Shown one piece after another: positions 54,464-63,422 of a DNA stretch of 64,000 bases. The notes under the pieces were generated by a model. It was not told the origin of the DNA. It searched no databases and saw nothing but the letters and a program-made list of their open reading frames with translations. This DNA is from Thalassospira profundimaris WP0211 (lineage in GTDB: Bacteria > Pseudomonadota > Alphaproteobacteria > Rhodospirillales > Thalassospiraceae): NCBI RefSeq assembly GCF_000300275.1, contig NZ_AMRN01000002.1:124001-188000 (forward strand), read 5' to 3'. Made by a program: the position numbers and the translations under genes. Every line of letters starts with the position of its first letter. Within the stretch, counting starts at the first letter, position 1.

Positions 54464-54901
54464 ATGAACGAACGCGACGGACTTCACGGGCTGTATTTCG
54501 AGGATCTGGAGATCGGCCTGTCGGGAAGCTATGGCAAGACGGTAACAGAAACCGATATTGTCATGTTTGCCGGCATTACCGGTGATACCAACCCGGTACA
54601 TCTTAATCAGGATTACGCCGAAACCACGATGTTCGAAGGCCGGATTGCCCATGGTATGCTGTCGGCCGGGTTCATTTCCACCGTTCTTGGCACCCGCTTG
54701 CCGGGGCCGGGTACGATTTATCTTTCCCAGAACCTGCAATTCAAGGCCCCGGTCCGGATTGGTGACACTGTAACGGCGCGCGTCACTGTTCGTGAACTGA
54801 TGCCGGAAAAGAAACGCGCCATTCTGGAAACCAACTGCTATGTCGGGGATCGCTGTGTGATCACGGGCGAGGCAACCGTGATGGTGCCTTCGCGCGGTTG
54901 A
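54464..54901 (+). CDS. MaoC family (R)-specific enoyl-CoA hydratase
   Basis: This 145-residue hot-dog protein has the active-site segment FAGITGDTNPVHLNQDYA (Asp and His) and the partner RIAHGMLSAGF. Such enzymes hydrate enoyl-CoA to (R)-3-hydroxyacyl-CoA for polyhydroxyalkanoate synthesis or fatty acid oxidation. The frame is open from a GTG at 54431; the ATG at 54464 after AAGG is closer to the family length. No pha gene is beside it. Confidence 0.87.
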   Translation: MNERDGLHGLYFEDLEIGLSGSYGKTVTETDIVMFAGITGDTNPVHLNQDYAETTMFEGRIAHGMLSAGFISTVLGTRLPGPGTIYLSQNLQFKAPVRIGDTVTARVTVRELMPEKKRAILETNCYVGDRCVITGEATVMVPSRG

Positions 54902-55029
54902 CCCGGCAAAGCTCGCTTTTTTGTCGGAAAAGTCTTTACGCTTCGGGCCTGCGCCCTATATAGCTGCCTGCTGGATTTGCCGATAAAAGGTCGGCAGGCA
55001 TGGAACGCAGCAAAGAGAGACCGGCGCGA

Positions 55030-55986
55030 ATGCGCGTTTTTCGATCTTTTGAGAACCTGACCGATGATGCGCGCGGCGCCGTTGTGGCGATCGGCAATTT
55101 CGATGGTCTGCATCTGGGGCATCAATCGCTTCTGGATCAGGCACGTGCGATTGCCCGCGATCTTGGTGCGCCGCTTGCGATTCTGACGTTCGAGCCCCAT
55201 CCGCGCATGCTGTTTCGCGCCGATGATCCGCCATTTCGCCTCACCTCGGCCGAGGACCGTGAAACTGCGGCTGGCAGCTTTGATATCGACCTGTTCTATG
55301 AGGTCGAATTCAACCGCGACTTTGCCGCCATGACCGCCGAGGAATTCATCGAACGTGTTCTGGTTAACGGCCTTGGTGCGAAGCATGTCGTGGTCGGCTG
55401 GGATTTCTGTTTCGGCAAGGGCCGGGCAGGCGACGTGGATTTGCTGCGCGCCATTGGCGAGAAATCCGGTTTTGGCGTTACGGCGGTCACCGCTGTCACC
55501 CATGATAACGGGATTATCTATTCCTCGACCGCGATCCGTCAGGCGCTGCGTGATGGACGCCCGGAAGATGCCATGCATCTTTTGGGCCGTCCGTGGGAAA
55601 TCGACGGGATTGTGGCCCATGGCGATGCGCGCGGACGGACGATCGGGTTTCCGACGGCCAATGTGGCGCTTGGCAATCATCTGCGGCCGAAATTCGGTGT
55701 ATATGCTGTTGAACTTGGGCTGGTTTCCGAGGCCGATGGCAAAACCGTCGAACGTTGGATACCCGGAGTCGCCAATATCGGCGTGCGACCAAGCTTTGGC
55801 GGCGATGACGATGCCGGGCTTGAAGCACACCTTTTTGACTTTGATCAGGACATCTATGACCGGCGTGTGCGCGTGCGCCTGCACGGCTTTATCCGCGGGG
55901 AAAAGAAGTTCGATGGGCTTGATGCCCTGAAAGCCCAGATCGCGGCAGATGTGATCGCTGCCAAGGATATTCTCGGCAAGATTTGA
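55030..55986 (+). CDS. ribF: Riboflavin kinase/FAD synthetase
   Basis: This 318-residue bifunctional enzyme makes FMN and FAD. The FAD synthetase half has VVAIGNFDGLHLGHQSLL and the later GWDFCFGKGRAG. The riboflavin kinase half has GRTIGFPTANV and the segment FGVYAVE. An ATG at 55000 is in frame; homology begins at RVFRSFENL, and AAGAGAG lies upstream. It precedes ileS, as in many alphaproteobacteria. Confidence 0.94.
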   Translation: MRVFRSFENLTDDARGAVVAIGNFDGLHLGHQSLLDQARAIARDLGAPLAILTFEPHPRMLFRADDPPFRLTSAEDRETAAGSFDIDLFYEVEFNRDFAAMTAEEFIERVLVNGLGAKHVVVGWDFCFGKGRAGDVDLLRAIGEKSGFGVTAVTAVTHDNGIIYSSTAIRQALRDGRPEDAMHLLGRPWEIDGIVAHGDARGRTIGFPTANVALGNHLRPKFGVYAVELGLVSEADGKTVERWIPGVANIGVRPSFGGDDDAGLEAHLFDFDQDIYDRRVRVRLHGFIRGEKKFDGLDALKAQIAADVIAAKDILGKI

Positions 55987-56095
55987 ATTTGTTGACGAAC
56001 CCGCTATGATCCGCGCGCTTTTCGCATGATCAGCTTTTCGCGAGATCTCCGGGGGTTCGCCCTTTTAATTTGTTCAAGACGACAGGACCGTCACG

Positions 56096-58933
56096 ATGAG
56101 TGTCGAATACAAGAAAACCGTTATCCTGCCCAAGACCGATTTCCCGATGCGGGCGGGTTTGCCAAAGATGGAGCCCACCCTGCTCGAGCAGTGGAAAAAC
56201 GAGGACCTCTACGGCAAAATTCGCGGTATTTCGTCCGATCGTGAAATGTTTGTCCTCCATGATGGCCCGCCCTATGCGAACGGCCACCTGCATATTGGTC
56301 ATGCGCTGAACAAGATCCTTAAAGACGTCATCACCCGTTCGCAGCAGATGCTGGGCAAGAACGCGGTATACGTTCCGGGTTGGGACTGCCACGGCCTTCC
56401 GATTGAATGGAAGATCGAAGAACAGTATCGCGCCAAGGGCAAAAACAAGGACGATGTTCCGATTGCCGAATTCCGGAAGGAATGCCGCGAGTTCGCCCAG
56501 AAATGGCTTGATATTCAGCGCGAAGAATTCAAACGCCTTGGCGTAATGGGCGACTGGGACAATCCCTATGTCACCATGGATTACAAGGCCGAGGCATCGA
56601 TTGCCCGTGAACTTGGCAAGTTCCTGATGAACGGTTCGCTCTATATGGGCTCCAAACCGGTCATGTGGTCGGTGGTGGAAAAAACCGCCCTTGCCGAGGC
56701 CGAAGTCGAATATCACGACCATACCTCGAAAACGATCTATGTCCGTTTTCCGGTTACCGAGACCAAGGTTGATCTGCTTAAAGATGCCACCATCGTCATC
56801 TGGACCACGACCCCTTGGACCATTCCGGGCAACCGCGCGATTTCGTATGGCGAAGACATCGAATATTCCGTCATCGAAGTCACCGAAACCGCCGAAGAAG
56901 CCTGGTCGAAGGTCGGCGAAAAGATGGCGGTCTGTACTGATCTTCTTGAAGATCTTTGCAAAAACGGTCGCATTACGGGCCACAAGGTTGTTGGCACCTT
57001 CAAGGGTTCTGACCTTGAAGGCACGCTTGCTGCCCATCCATTCCGCGGGCAGGGTTATGACTTTGATGTGCCGCTTCTGGCGGCTGATTATGTCACGACC
57101 GATACCGGTACCGGCTTTGTCCATACCGCACCGACCCACGGCCCGGACGATTACCAGACCGGTCTGAAATACGGTCTGGAAGTGCCGGAAATGGTCGATG
57201 GCGACGGTGCCTATTATCAGACCGTGCCGCTGTTTGCCGGTGAACGTATTTATGATGAAAACGGCAAGGAAGCCGGTGCCAACGAAGCTGTCATTGCCAA
57301 GCTGATCGAAGTTGGTGCGCTGCTGTCGCGCGGCCGTCTCAAGCACTCCTATCCGTGCTCCTGGCGATCCAAGGCGCCGGTGATCTATCGCACCACACCG
57401 CAGTGGTTCATTTCCATGCAGGATAATGACCTGCGTGAAAAGGCGCTTAAGGCGATTGATGAAACCCGCTTTGTGCCGGAAGCCGGTCGCAACCGTCTGC
57501 ATTCCATGATCGCCAACCGCCCGGACTGGTGCGTATCGCGCCAGCGCGCATGGGGCGTGCCGATCACGGTGTTCATTGAAAAAAGCACCCGGCAGCCGCT
57601 GCGTGATCAGGAAGTCCTTGATCGCGTGTACGAAGCCTTCTGCGAAGAAGGGGCAGACGCGTGGTTCACCCGCGATGCACAGTATTTCCTTGGCGACAAA
57701 TACAACGCCGATGATTTCGAACAGGTCACGGACGTGCTTGACGTCTGGTTTGATTCCGGTTCGACCCACGCCTTCGTGCTTGAAGAACGTCAGGACCTGA
57801 AATGGCCGGCGGATCTGTACCTCGAAGGATCGGACCAGCACCGCGGCTGGTTCCACAGCTCTTTGCTGGAATCCTGTGGCACCCGTGGTCGCGCCCCGTA
57901 CGAAGCGGTTCTGACCCATGGCTTCGTTCTTGATGGCGAAGGCCGCAAGATGTCGAAATCGCTTGGCAATGTGATTGCGCCGAACGATGTCATCGACAAG
58001 CTTGGTGCCGATATCCTGCGTCTGTGGGTGGTGAGCTCGGACTATCATGATGATCTGCGCATCAGCCATGAAATCATCCAGCGCCATTCGGATATCTATC
58101 GTCGCCTGCGTAACACGCTGCGCTTCCTGCTGGGCAACCTCGCCGAATTCAGCGAAGACGAAAAAGTCGCAGACAGTGAACTGCCGGAACTTGAACGTTG
58201 GGTTCTGCATCGTCTGAGCCACCTTGACGACATGGTGCGCAAGACGACGGCGGATTACGACTTCCACAGCATGTTTATCGAACTGCATAACTTCTGCGCG
58301 CTTGATATGTCGGCGTTCTATCTGGATATCCGCAAGGACGCGCTTTATTGCGACGCGCCAAGCAGCCTGCGCCGCCGTGCGGCCCGCACGGTCATGGATC
58401 GCGTGTTTGATTGCCTTGTGCGTTGGTTGGCACCGGTTCTGTGCTTTACCGCCGACGAAGCATGGCGTGCCCGTTATGGCGCAGACAGCTCGGTGCATGC
58501 AGAAACCTTCAACACGGTTTCGGATGGCTGGAAAGACGATGCACTGGCAACCAAATGGGCCAAAATCCGCAAGCTGCGTCGTGTTGTTACCGGGGCGCTT
58601 GAACTTGAACGCGCGGAAAAACGTATCGGCGCAAGCCTTGATGCCGCACCGAAGGTTTATGCAGCCGCCGATTATGTTGAAGCATTGGCTGGCCTTAATC
58701 TTGCCGAAATCGCCATTACATCTGACATCGAACTGATCACGGGTGACGCACCGGACGGTGCCTATACCCTTGATGATGTTGCTGGTGTCGGTGTTGTGCC
58801 GGCACTGGCAGAAGGTGCGAAATGCGAACGTTGCTGGCAGACCCTGCCGGAAGTTGGCAGCCACGCTGAACATAAAACCGTTTGTAACCGCTGTGCGGAT
58901 GCCGTTGATGAAATGGGAATTGCTGCCGAGTAA
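56096..58933 (+). CDS. ileS: Isoleucyl-tRNA synthetase
   Basis: This 945-residue class I synthetase charges tRNA-Ile. HIGH is at residues 66-69 and KMSKS at 618-622. The editing domain between them is complete. The C-terminal zinc ribbon has two CxxC pairs (CERC at 910-913 and CNRC near 928). Length is normal for a bacterial enzyme. It is followed directly by lspA, a classic alphaproteobacterial pair. Confidence 0.97.
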   Translation: MSVEYKKTVILPKTDFPMRAGLPKMEPTLLEQWKNEDLYGKIRGISSDREMFVLHDGPPYANGHLHIGHALNKILKDVITRSQQMLGKNAVYVPGWDCHGLPIEWKIEEQYRAKGKNKDDVPIAEFRKECREFAQKWLDIQREEFKRLGVMGDWDNPYVTMDYKAEASIARELGKFLMNGSLYMGSKPVMWSVVEKTALAEAEVEYHDHTSKTIYVRFPVTETKVDLLKDATIVIWTTTPWTIPGNRAISYGEDIEYSVIEVTETAEEAWSKVGEKMAVCTDLLEDLCKNGRITGHKVVGTFKGSDLEGTLAAHPFRGQGYDFDVPLLAADYVTTDTGTGFVHTAPTHGPDDYQTGLKYGLEVPEMVDGDGAYYQTVPLFAGERIYDENGKEAGANEAVIAKLIEVGALLSRGRLKHSYPCSWRSKAPVIYRTTPQWFISMQDNDLREKALKAIDETRFVPEAGRNRLHSMIANRPDWCVSRQRAWGVPITVFIEKSTRQPLRDQEVLDRVYEAFCEEGADAWFTRDAQYFLGDKYNADDFEQVTDVLDVWFDSGSTHAFVLEERQDLKWPADLYLEGSDQHRGWFHSSLLESCGTRGRAPYEAVLTHGFVLDGEGRKMSKSLGNVIAPNDVIDKLGADILRLWVVSSDYHDDLRISHEIIQRHSDIYRRLRNTLRFLLGNLAEFSEDEKVADSELPELERWVLHRLSHLDDMVRKTTADYDFHSMFIELHNFCALDMSAFYLDIRKDALYCDAPSSLRRRAARTVMDRVFDCLVRWLAPVLCFTADEAWRARYGADSSVHAETFNTVSDGWKDDALATKWAKIRKLRRVVTGALELERAEKRIGASLDAAPKVYAAADYVEALAGLNLAEIAITSDIELITGDAPDGAYTLDDVAGVGVVPALAEGAKCERCWQTLPEVGSHAEHKTVCNRCADAVDEMGIAAE

Positions 58934-58998
58934 CGGTGGCGTTCGGGGACGCCCTGCCAGTTGGCAGGGCTAGTGCCCTTCAGTCAGAAAGAGTGTTT

Positions 58999-59472
58999 AT
59001 GAAACATCGTGCCTTTGTGTTTGGTCTGGTCGTCATTGCAATCGTGTTTGGTGTCGACCAGTGGACCAAGGCGCTTGCCATTGATGGTCTGTCTAACCCA
59101 CTTCGCGTAATTGAAGTGACGCCGTTCATGAACTTTGTTCTGGCCTGGAACCCGGGTGTTTCGTTTGGCCTGTTTCAGGGGCAGGCACCCTGGGTGATGA
59201 TTGCGGTGACCGCTGCCATCACCATTGGCTTTGGCATCTGGATGTGGCGCACGCGCGATTCCATGTTGCGTTTTGCCCTGGCAATGATCATCGGCGGCGC
59301 GATTGGCAATCTGGTAGATCGTCTGCGCCACGGGGCTGTGACCGACTTCATTGATCTGCATGTTGCGGGTTATCACTGGCCGGTATTCAATATTGCCGAT
59401 AGTGCAATCACGGTTGGTGCGGCGCTACTGTTGATCGATTCCCTTTTTGGCGGTAAAAAATCTACCAGATGA
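58999..59472 (+). CDS. lspA: Signal peptidase II
   Basis: This 157-residue inner-membrane aspartyl protease cuts the signal of lipoproteins. It has four helices and the catalytic pair in GGAIGNLVDRLRHGAVTDF and FNIADSAITVGA. ATG 58999 with AGAAAGAG upstream is preferred to an earlier frame. The next gene encodes a lipoprotein (DUF3035) that would be a substrate. Confidence 0.95.
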   Translation: MKHRAFVFGLVVIAIVFGVDQWTKALAIDGLSNPLRVIEVTPFMNFVLAWNPGVSFGLFQGQAPWVMIAVTAAITIGFGIWMWRTRDSMLRFALAMIIGGAIGNLVDRLRHGAVTDFIDLHVAGYHWPVFNIADSAITVGAALLLIDSLFGGKKSTR

Positions 59473-59522
59473 ATTTTGGCCGGGCGAACATGGTCCGGTT
59501 TTGAAGTGGTAATGAGGCACAA

Positions 59523-60104
59523 ATGGCCCGGAAACTGACGACCAATATTTTCAAAATTGCATTGCTGGGCGGACTTGCGCTTGGCGTTTCCGGTTGTGAA
59601 TCAACACGTGAAACCTTTGGCCTGAACAAACAGTCGCCCGACGAGTTTGCGGTTGTTTCGCGCGCCCCGCTCAGCCTGCCGCCTGATTTTACGCTGCGTG
59701 TTCCCGATCCGGGCGCACCGCGCCCGCAGACCGGTTCGACCACCGATCAGGCGCGTCGTATTCTGGTGGGTGAAGACCCCAACGTTGTAAAACGTGACAT
59801 CACTGAGGGCACGCGCAGCAAGGGTCAGGTTGCCCTTCTTTCGGCATCCGGTGCGCAATATGCCGATCCGGAAATCCGCAACACGGTGGATCGTGAAACC
59901 TCGATCTTTATTTCCGAAAGCGAAGGCGTCGTCGACGATCTGCTGTTCTGGCAGGAAAAGCAGGAATTTGGCTCCGTGGTTGACCCGGCGGCAGAGGCCA
60001 AACGTATCCGCGATCAGCAGGCGCTTGGTGACAGCGTCGCTGGCGGTGCCGATACTCCTGTGATTGAACGCAAACAGAAGGGCTGGCTGGAAGATATCTT
60101 CTAA
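59523..60104 (+). CDS. DUF3035 lipoprotein
   Basis: This 193-residue protein has an N-terminal lipobox (LGVSGC near residue 26), so it is attached to a membrane. The body has the family pattern LNKQSPDEFAVVSRAPLSLPPDF and LRVPDPGAPRPQ. Function is unknown, but it follows lspA in most alphaproteobacteria. It is short and rich in Pro and Asp. A repeat element starts 43 bases after its stop. Confidence 0.9.
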   Translation: MARKLTTNIFKIALLGGLALGVSGCESTRETFGLNKQSPDEFAVVSRAPLSLPPDFTLRVPDPGAPRPQTGSTTDQARRILVGEDPNVVKRDITEGTRSKGQVALLSASGAQYADPEIRNTVDRETSIFISESEGVVDDLLFWQEKQEFGSVVDPAAEAKRIRDQQALGDSVAGGADTPVIERKQKGWLEDIF

Positions 60105-60146
60105 GGCCTCGCGCCCGGTATTGCGACCACACGACAATTTGATGAG

Positions 60147-60413
60147 TCAGGGTCCAAACTCATTCACATAATCGTCCCGGTCGCCCGGATTTGTGCGGAT
60201 ACACGAAGCAAAACCGCAGGAAGATCTACATCTTGCAAGGTTTTGCGACAAAGTAGCCCGTGCAAATCCGGGTGATCCGGAGGACAACTGATATGAGAGA
60301 AAGCCTCTGCGTCAAATCCCTTGACCGGGGATCACCCCGATCTGCGGGCTTTTCCTAGTTTTTTCTCTCATATCAGTTGCCGGGGCGGTCATGTGAATGA
60401 GTTTGGACCCTGA
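60147..60413. repeat. Structured intergenic repeat, copy B (inverted to copy A)
   Basis: This 267-base copy lies in the opposite direction to copy A at 11409-11677. Its terminal arms are a perfect 23-base inverted repeat (60147-60169 and 60391-60413). The inner pair at 60285-60302 and 60362-60379 is perfect over 18 bases. Two arm positions differ from copy A in both arms together, so pairing is kept. The apex hairpin also differs in sequence but is still self-complementary (GGGG-ATCA-CCCC). It contains no credible gene. Confidence 0.88.
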
Positions 60414-60415
60414 GA

Positions 60416-60450
60416 CAAGGGCGCGATGGTTTCGCGCCCTTGTTCTGTCA
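60416..60450 (+). terminator. Terminator-like hairpin after repeat copy B
   Basis: A perfect 11-base stem (CAAGGGCGCGA/TCGCGCCCTTG) around TGGTT is followed by TTCTGTC. It probably ends the ileS-lspA-DUF3035 transcript. Confidence 0.6.
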
Positions 60451-60559
60451 TATTCGGTTTTTAAGAAATGTCTGTTGAATGCGCTCGCCCTGTTGTGGAT
60501 CCGCCGCATTCATGCCCCCTCTTTGCTCAACCATACCTGAATTGGAATGGGACGCCACA

Positions 60560-61981
60560 ATGACAATTCCTGAAACTTTCCGATCCAAGACGCGCAGCTT
60601 CTTGCCTGCGATCTTGTTGGCCGCACTTACCCTGGCGCTTGCGCCGGGCCTGTCACGTGCGGCGGTATTCAGTCCGCAAACCGCAACCCTTGATAACGGG
60701 ATTCAGGTCGTGCTGGTGGAAAATCACCGTGCGCCGGTCGTTACCCATATGGTCTGGTACAAGGTCGGCTCGGCCGACGAGCCCCAAGGTGTATCGGGCA
60801 TCGCCCATTTCCTTGAACATCTGATGTTCAAGGGGACCGATAATATGGCGCCGGGCGACTTTTCAAAGATAGTTGCGCGCAATGGCGGCAATGACAACGC
60901 CTTCACCAGTTGGGACTATACCGGATATTTCCAGAACATCGCACGAGACCGGCTTGATCTGGTTATGGAGATGGAAGCCGACCGCATGACCAATCTGAAA
61001 CTCTCAGACGATGTGGTTCTGCCCGAACGCGATGTGATCATCGAAGAACGCCGGTCTAGGCTTGATACCAGCCCGGGGGCGCTTTTGGGCGAACAGATGC
61101 GGGCAAGCCTTTATATGGCGCACCCCTATGGGCGTTCGATTATCGGCTGGTTAAACGAGATGGAAACCCTTTCCACCGAAGACGCGCTTGATTTCTATCA
61201 CGACTGGTATGCGCCCAATAACGCCATTCTGGTTGTTGCCGGCGACATCACCATGGATGAATTGCTGCCAATGGCCGAAAAATATTACGGCGTTATCCCG
61301 CGCGGCAAGGACATGACCCGCAACCGTGTTCAGGAACCGGTTCAGCATGCCCCGCGCAAGGTCACCATGCGTGACCCGCAGGTCGGTCAGGCATCCTGGT
61401 CGCGCTATTATCTGGCACCGTCCTATAATACCGATGCGGCTGATGCCGCACCGCTTGATGTGCTGAGCGAAATCATCGGATCGGGCACCACCAGCCGCTT
61501 CTTTAGGGCCCTTGTGGTTGATCAGGAAATCGCATCAAGCGTTGGCACCTTCTACGACCCGGTCGCGGTCGATCTCGCAAGCTTCGGTGTTTATGCCGTT
61601 CCGCGCGGTGATGTTGACCTCGCCGACCTTGAAAAGGCGGTCGAGGCCGAAATTGCCAAGGTCGTTGCCGATGGTGTGACGCAAGATGAACTAGACCGGG
61701 CCAAGCAGAAACTGCTTGATAGTGCCGTTTTCGCCCGTGATTCGCTATCGGCCGGTGCGCGTGTGCTCGGCCAGTCACTTGCGGTGGGTTTGACCGTGGA
61801 TCAGGTCGAAAGCTGGCCGGACCGGATTTCGGCCGTGACGGTGGATCAGGTCAATGACGCTGCCAAACGGGTGTTCGATGCCAAGAAATCTGTCACCGGC
61901 TGGCTGATGCCGCCCGAAGGTGGCCCGGTCACCGGGGCTGGTGCGGCCCTTCCGATCACCTCTGGCGAAGGAGTGCACTGA
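60560..61981 (+). CDS. M16 family zinc peptidase (catalytic)
   Basis: This 473-residue insulinase-type peptidase has a signal peptide and an intact inverted zinc motif HxxEH (HFLEH, residues 83-87), followed by KGTDNMAPGDFSKIV. The third ligand is in VIIEERRS. It acts in the periplasm on peptides. ATG 60560 is chosen by homology. It is followed one base later by a second M16 gene without the zinc motif; the two form the usual active/inactive pair. Confidence 0.93.
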   Translation: MTIPETFRSKTRSFLPAILLAALTLALAPGLSRAAVFSPQTATLDNGIQVVLVENHRAPVVTHMVWYKVGSADEPQGVSGIAHFLEHLMFKGTDNMAPGDFSKIVARNGGNDNAFTSWDYTGYFQNIARDRLDLVMEMEADRMTNLKLSDDVVLPERDVIIEERRSRLDTSPGALLGEQMRASLYMAHPYGRSIIGWLNEMETLSTEDALDFYHDWYAPNNAILVVAGDITMDELLPMAEKYYGVIPRGKDMTRNRVQEPVQHAPRKVTMRDPQVGQASWSRYYLAPSYNTDAADAAPLDVLSEIIGSGTTSRFFRALVVDQEIASSVGTFYDPVAVDLASFGVYAVPRGDVDLADLEKAVEAEIAKVVADGVTQDELDRAKQKLLDSAVFARDSLSAGARVLGQSLAVGLTVDQVESWPDRISAVTVDQVNDAAKRVFDAKKSVTGWLMPPEGGPVTGAGAALPITSGEGVH

Positions 61982-61982
61982 T

Positions 61983-63314
61983 ATGAACAAGCTGTTTAAA
62001 CAGATCGCCGGTGTGGCCTTTGCCTCGACACTGGGCTTTGGCTTCGCACAACAGGCCAAGGCGGTTGAAGTTCAGGAAGTGGTGTCGGATGGCGGCATTC
62101 GCGCCTGGCTGATCGAAGATCATATGAACCCCCTGATGACCATGGATATCGCCTTTACCGGTGCGGGGGCGGCAACCGACCCCGATGGCAAGCTTGGTCT
62201 TGCCAATATGGTATCGGGCCTGATTGACGAAGGTGCAGGTGCGATGGACAGTCAGACCTTCCGGGGCGAAATGGAAAACCGGTCGATTGGTCTTTCATTT
62301 GATGCCGGGCGCGATGACTTTGCCGGATCGCTGACCACCCTGACGCGCGAACGCGATACTGCGATTGATCTGTTGCGTCTGGCCCTGTCCGAGCCACGCT
62401 TTGATGACGAGGCCGTAGAACGGATCCGCGCACAGGTTGTCTCGGGCCTTAAACGGGCCGAAACCGATCCGCGCGATATTGCCAGCCGGACTTTCTTTAC
62501 GTCGATCTTTGGCGATCATCCCTATTCCCGCCCGGTGTCGGGCACGTTTGATACCGTGGCCGGGCTCAATGCCAATGACTTCCGTGGTTTTGTCGGCCGG
62601 GCCTTTGCCAAGGACAATTTGATCATTGGGGTCGCCGGTGACATCACGGCCGAAGAACTCGGCCCGCTTCTTGACGAGGCGTTTGGCAGTCTGCCAGACC
62701 ATGCCGATCTTCCGACCATCCCGGATGTGACACCAAAATTTGGCGCACTGGACGTGGTGCAGCAGGACATCCCGCAAAGCCAGGCGATCTGGGGCCAGAA
62801 GGGCATCAAACGTCATGATCCGGATTTCTATGCCGCCTATGTGATGAACTACATCCTGGGTGGCGGTGGTTTCTCGTCACGCCTGACCGAGGAAGTCCGT
62901 GAAAAGCGCGGGCTGGCTTATGGCGTTTACAGCTACCTTGCCAATCTGGATCATGCCGATCTGATGATGGGCGGGGTTGCCACACGCAATGATGCGATTG
63001 GTCAAAGCCTGTCGTTGATCAGCACCGAATGGTCGAAGATGAAGAAGGACGGCATTACCCAGGAAGAACTTGATAACGCCAAGGCTTACCTCACCGGGGC
63101 CTTCCCGCTGCGCTTTACAAGCCTTGGCAATCTTTCGGGCATGCTGGTGGGTATGCAAAAGGAAGACCTTGGCATGGACTTTCTTGATCGCCGCAATGAC
63201 ATGGTCAATGCCGTCAGTCTTGATGACGTCAACCGGGTGGCCACCAATCTGATGGATCCGGCCAATGTCACAGTGACTGTGGTGGGCAAGCCCGAAGGTG
63301 ATCTGGCCTTCTGA
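61983..63314 (+). CDS. M16 family peptidase-like protein (non-catalytic partner)
   Basis: This 443-residue exported protein has the M16 fold, but the HxxEH position reads ANMVSGLIDEGAG, so it cannot bind zinc. It keeps the C-terminal substrate-handling region with RLTEEVREKRGLAYGVYSYL. It is expected to pair with the gene just upstream, as in other two-subunit M16 proteases. Start ATG 61983 with GAAGGAG upstream. Confidence 0.93.
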   Translation: MNKLFKQIAGVAFASTLGFGFAQQAKAVEVQEVVSDGGIRAWLIEDHMNPLMTMDIAFTGAGAATDPDGKLGLANMVSGLIDEGAGAMDSQTFRGEMENRSIGLSFDAGRDDFAGSLTTLTRERDTAIDLLRLALSEPRFDDEAVERIRAQVVSGLKRAETDPRDIASRTFFTSIFGDHPYSRPVSGTFDTVAGLNANDFRGFVGRAFAKDNLIIGVAGDITAEELGPLLDEAFGSLPDHADLPTIPDVTPKFGALDVVQQDIPQSQAIWGQKGIKRHDPDFYAAYVMNYILGGGGFSSRLTEEVREKRGLAYGVYSYLANLDHADLMMGGVATRNDAIGQSLSLISTEWSKMKKDGITQEELDNAKAYLTGAFPLRFTSLGNLSGMLVGMQKEDLGMDFLDRRNDMVNAVSLDDVNRVATNLMDPANVTVTVVGKPEGDLAF

Positions 63315-63337
63315 TCGCAGACCAGACCTTAAATGTC

Positions 63338-63376
63338 ACAAAGCGCGGTGAAAGGGATTTCGCCGCGCTTTGTGCT
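63338..63376. terminator. Rho-independent terminator after M16 pair
   Basis: A perfect 11-base stem (ACAAAGCGCGG/CCGCGCTTTGT) is followed by GCTTTG, 24 bases after the stop. Confidence 0.75.
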
Positions 63377-63422
63377 TTGATAGGTTCATCTCAACCAAAT
63401 AAACATCACGAGCATTGCCTTC

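Larger units (their letters stand above)
60105..60559. other. 455-base region with repeat copy B and terminator
   Basis: No gene is seen. It holds repeat copy B (60147-60413), a perfect 11-base hairpin at 60416-60442, and about 100 bases upstream of the M16 gene. The promoter is not placed. Confidence 0.6.

Noticed and set aside
56030-58873. A 947-codon open frame antisense to ileS
   Set aside because: It mirrors the ileS codons, has no family features and is explained by the base composition of the sense gene.
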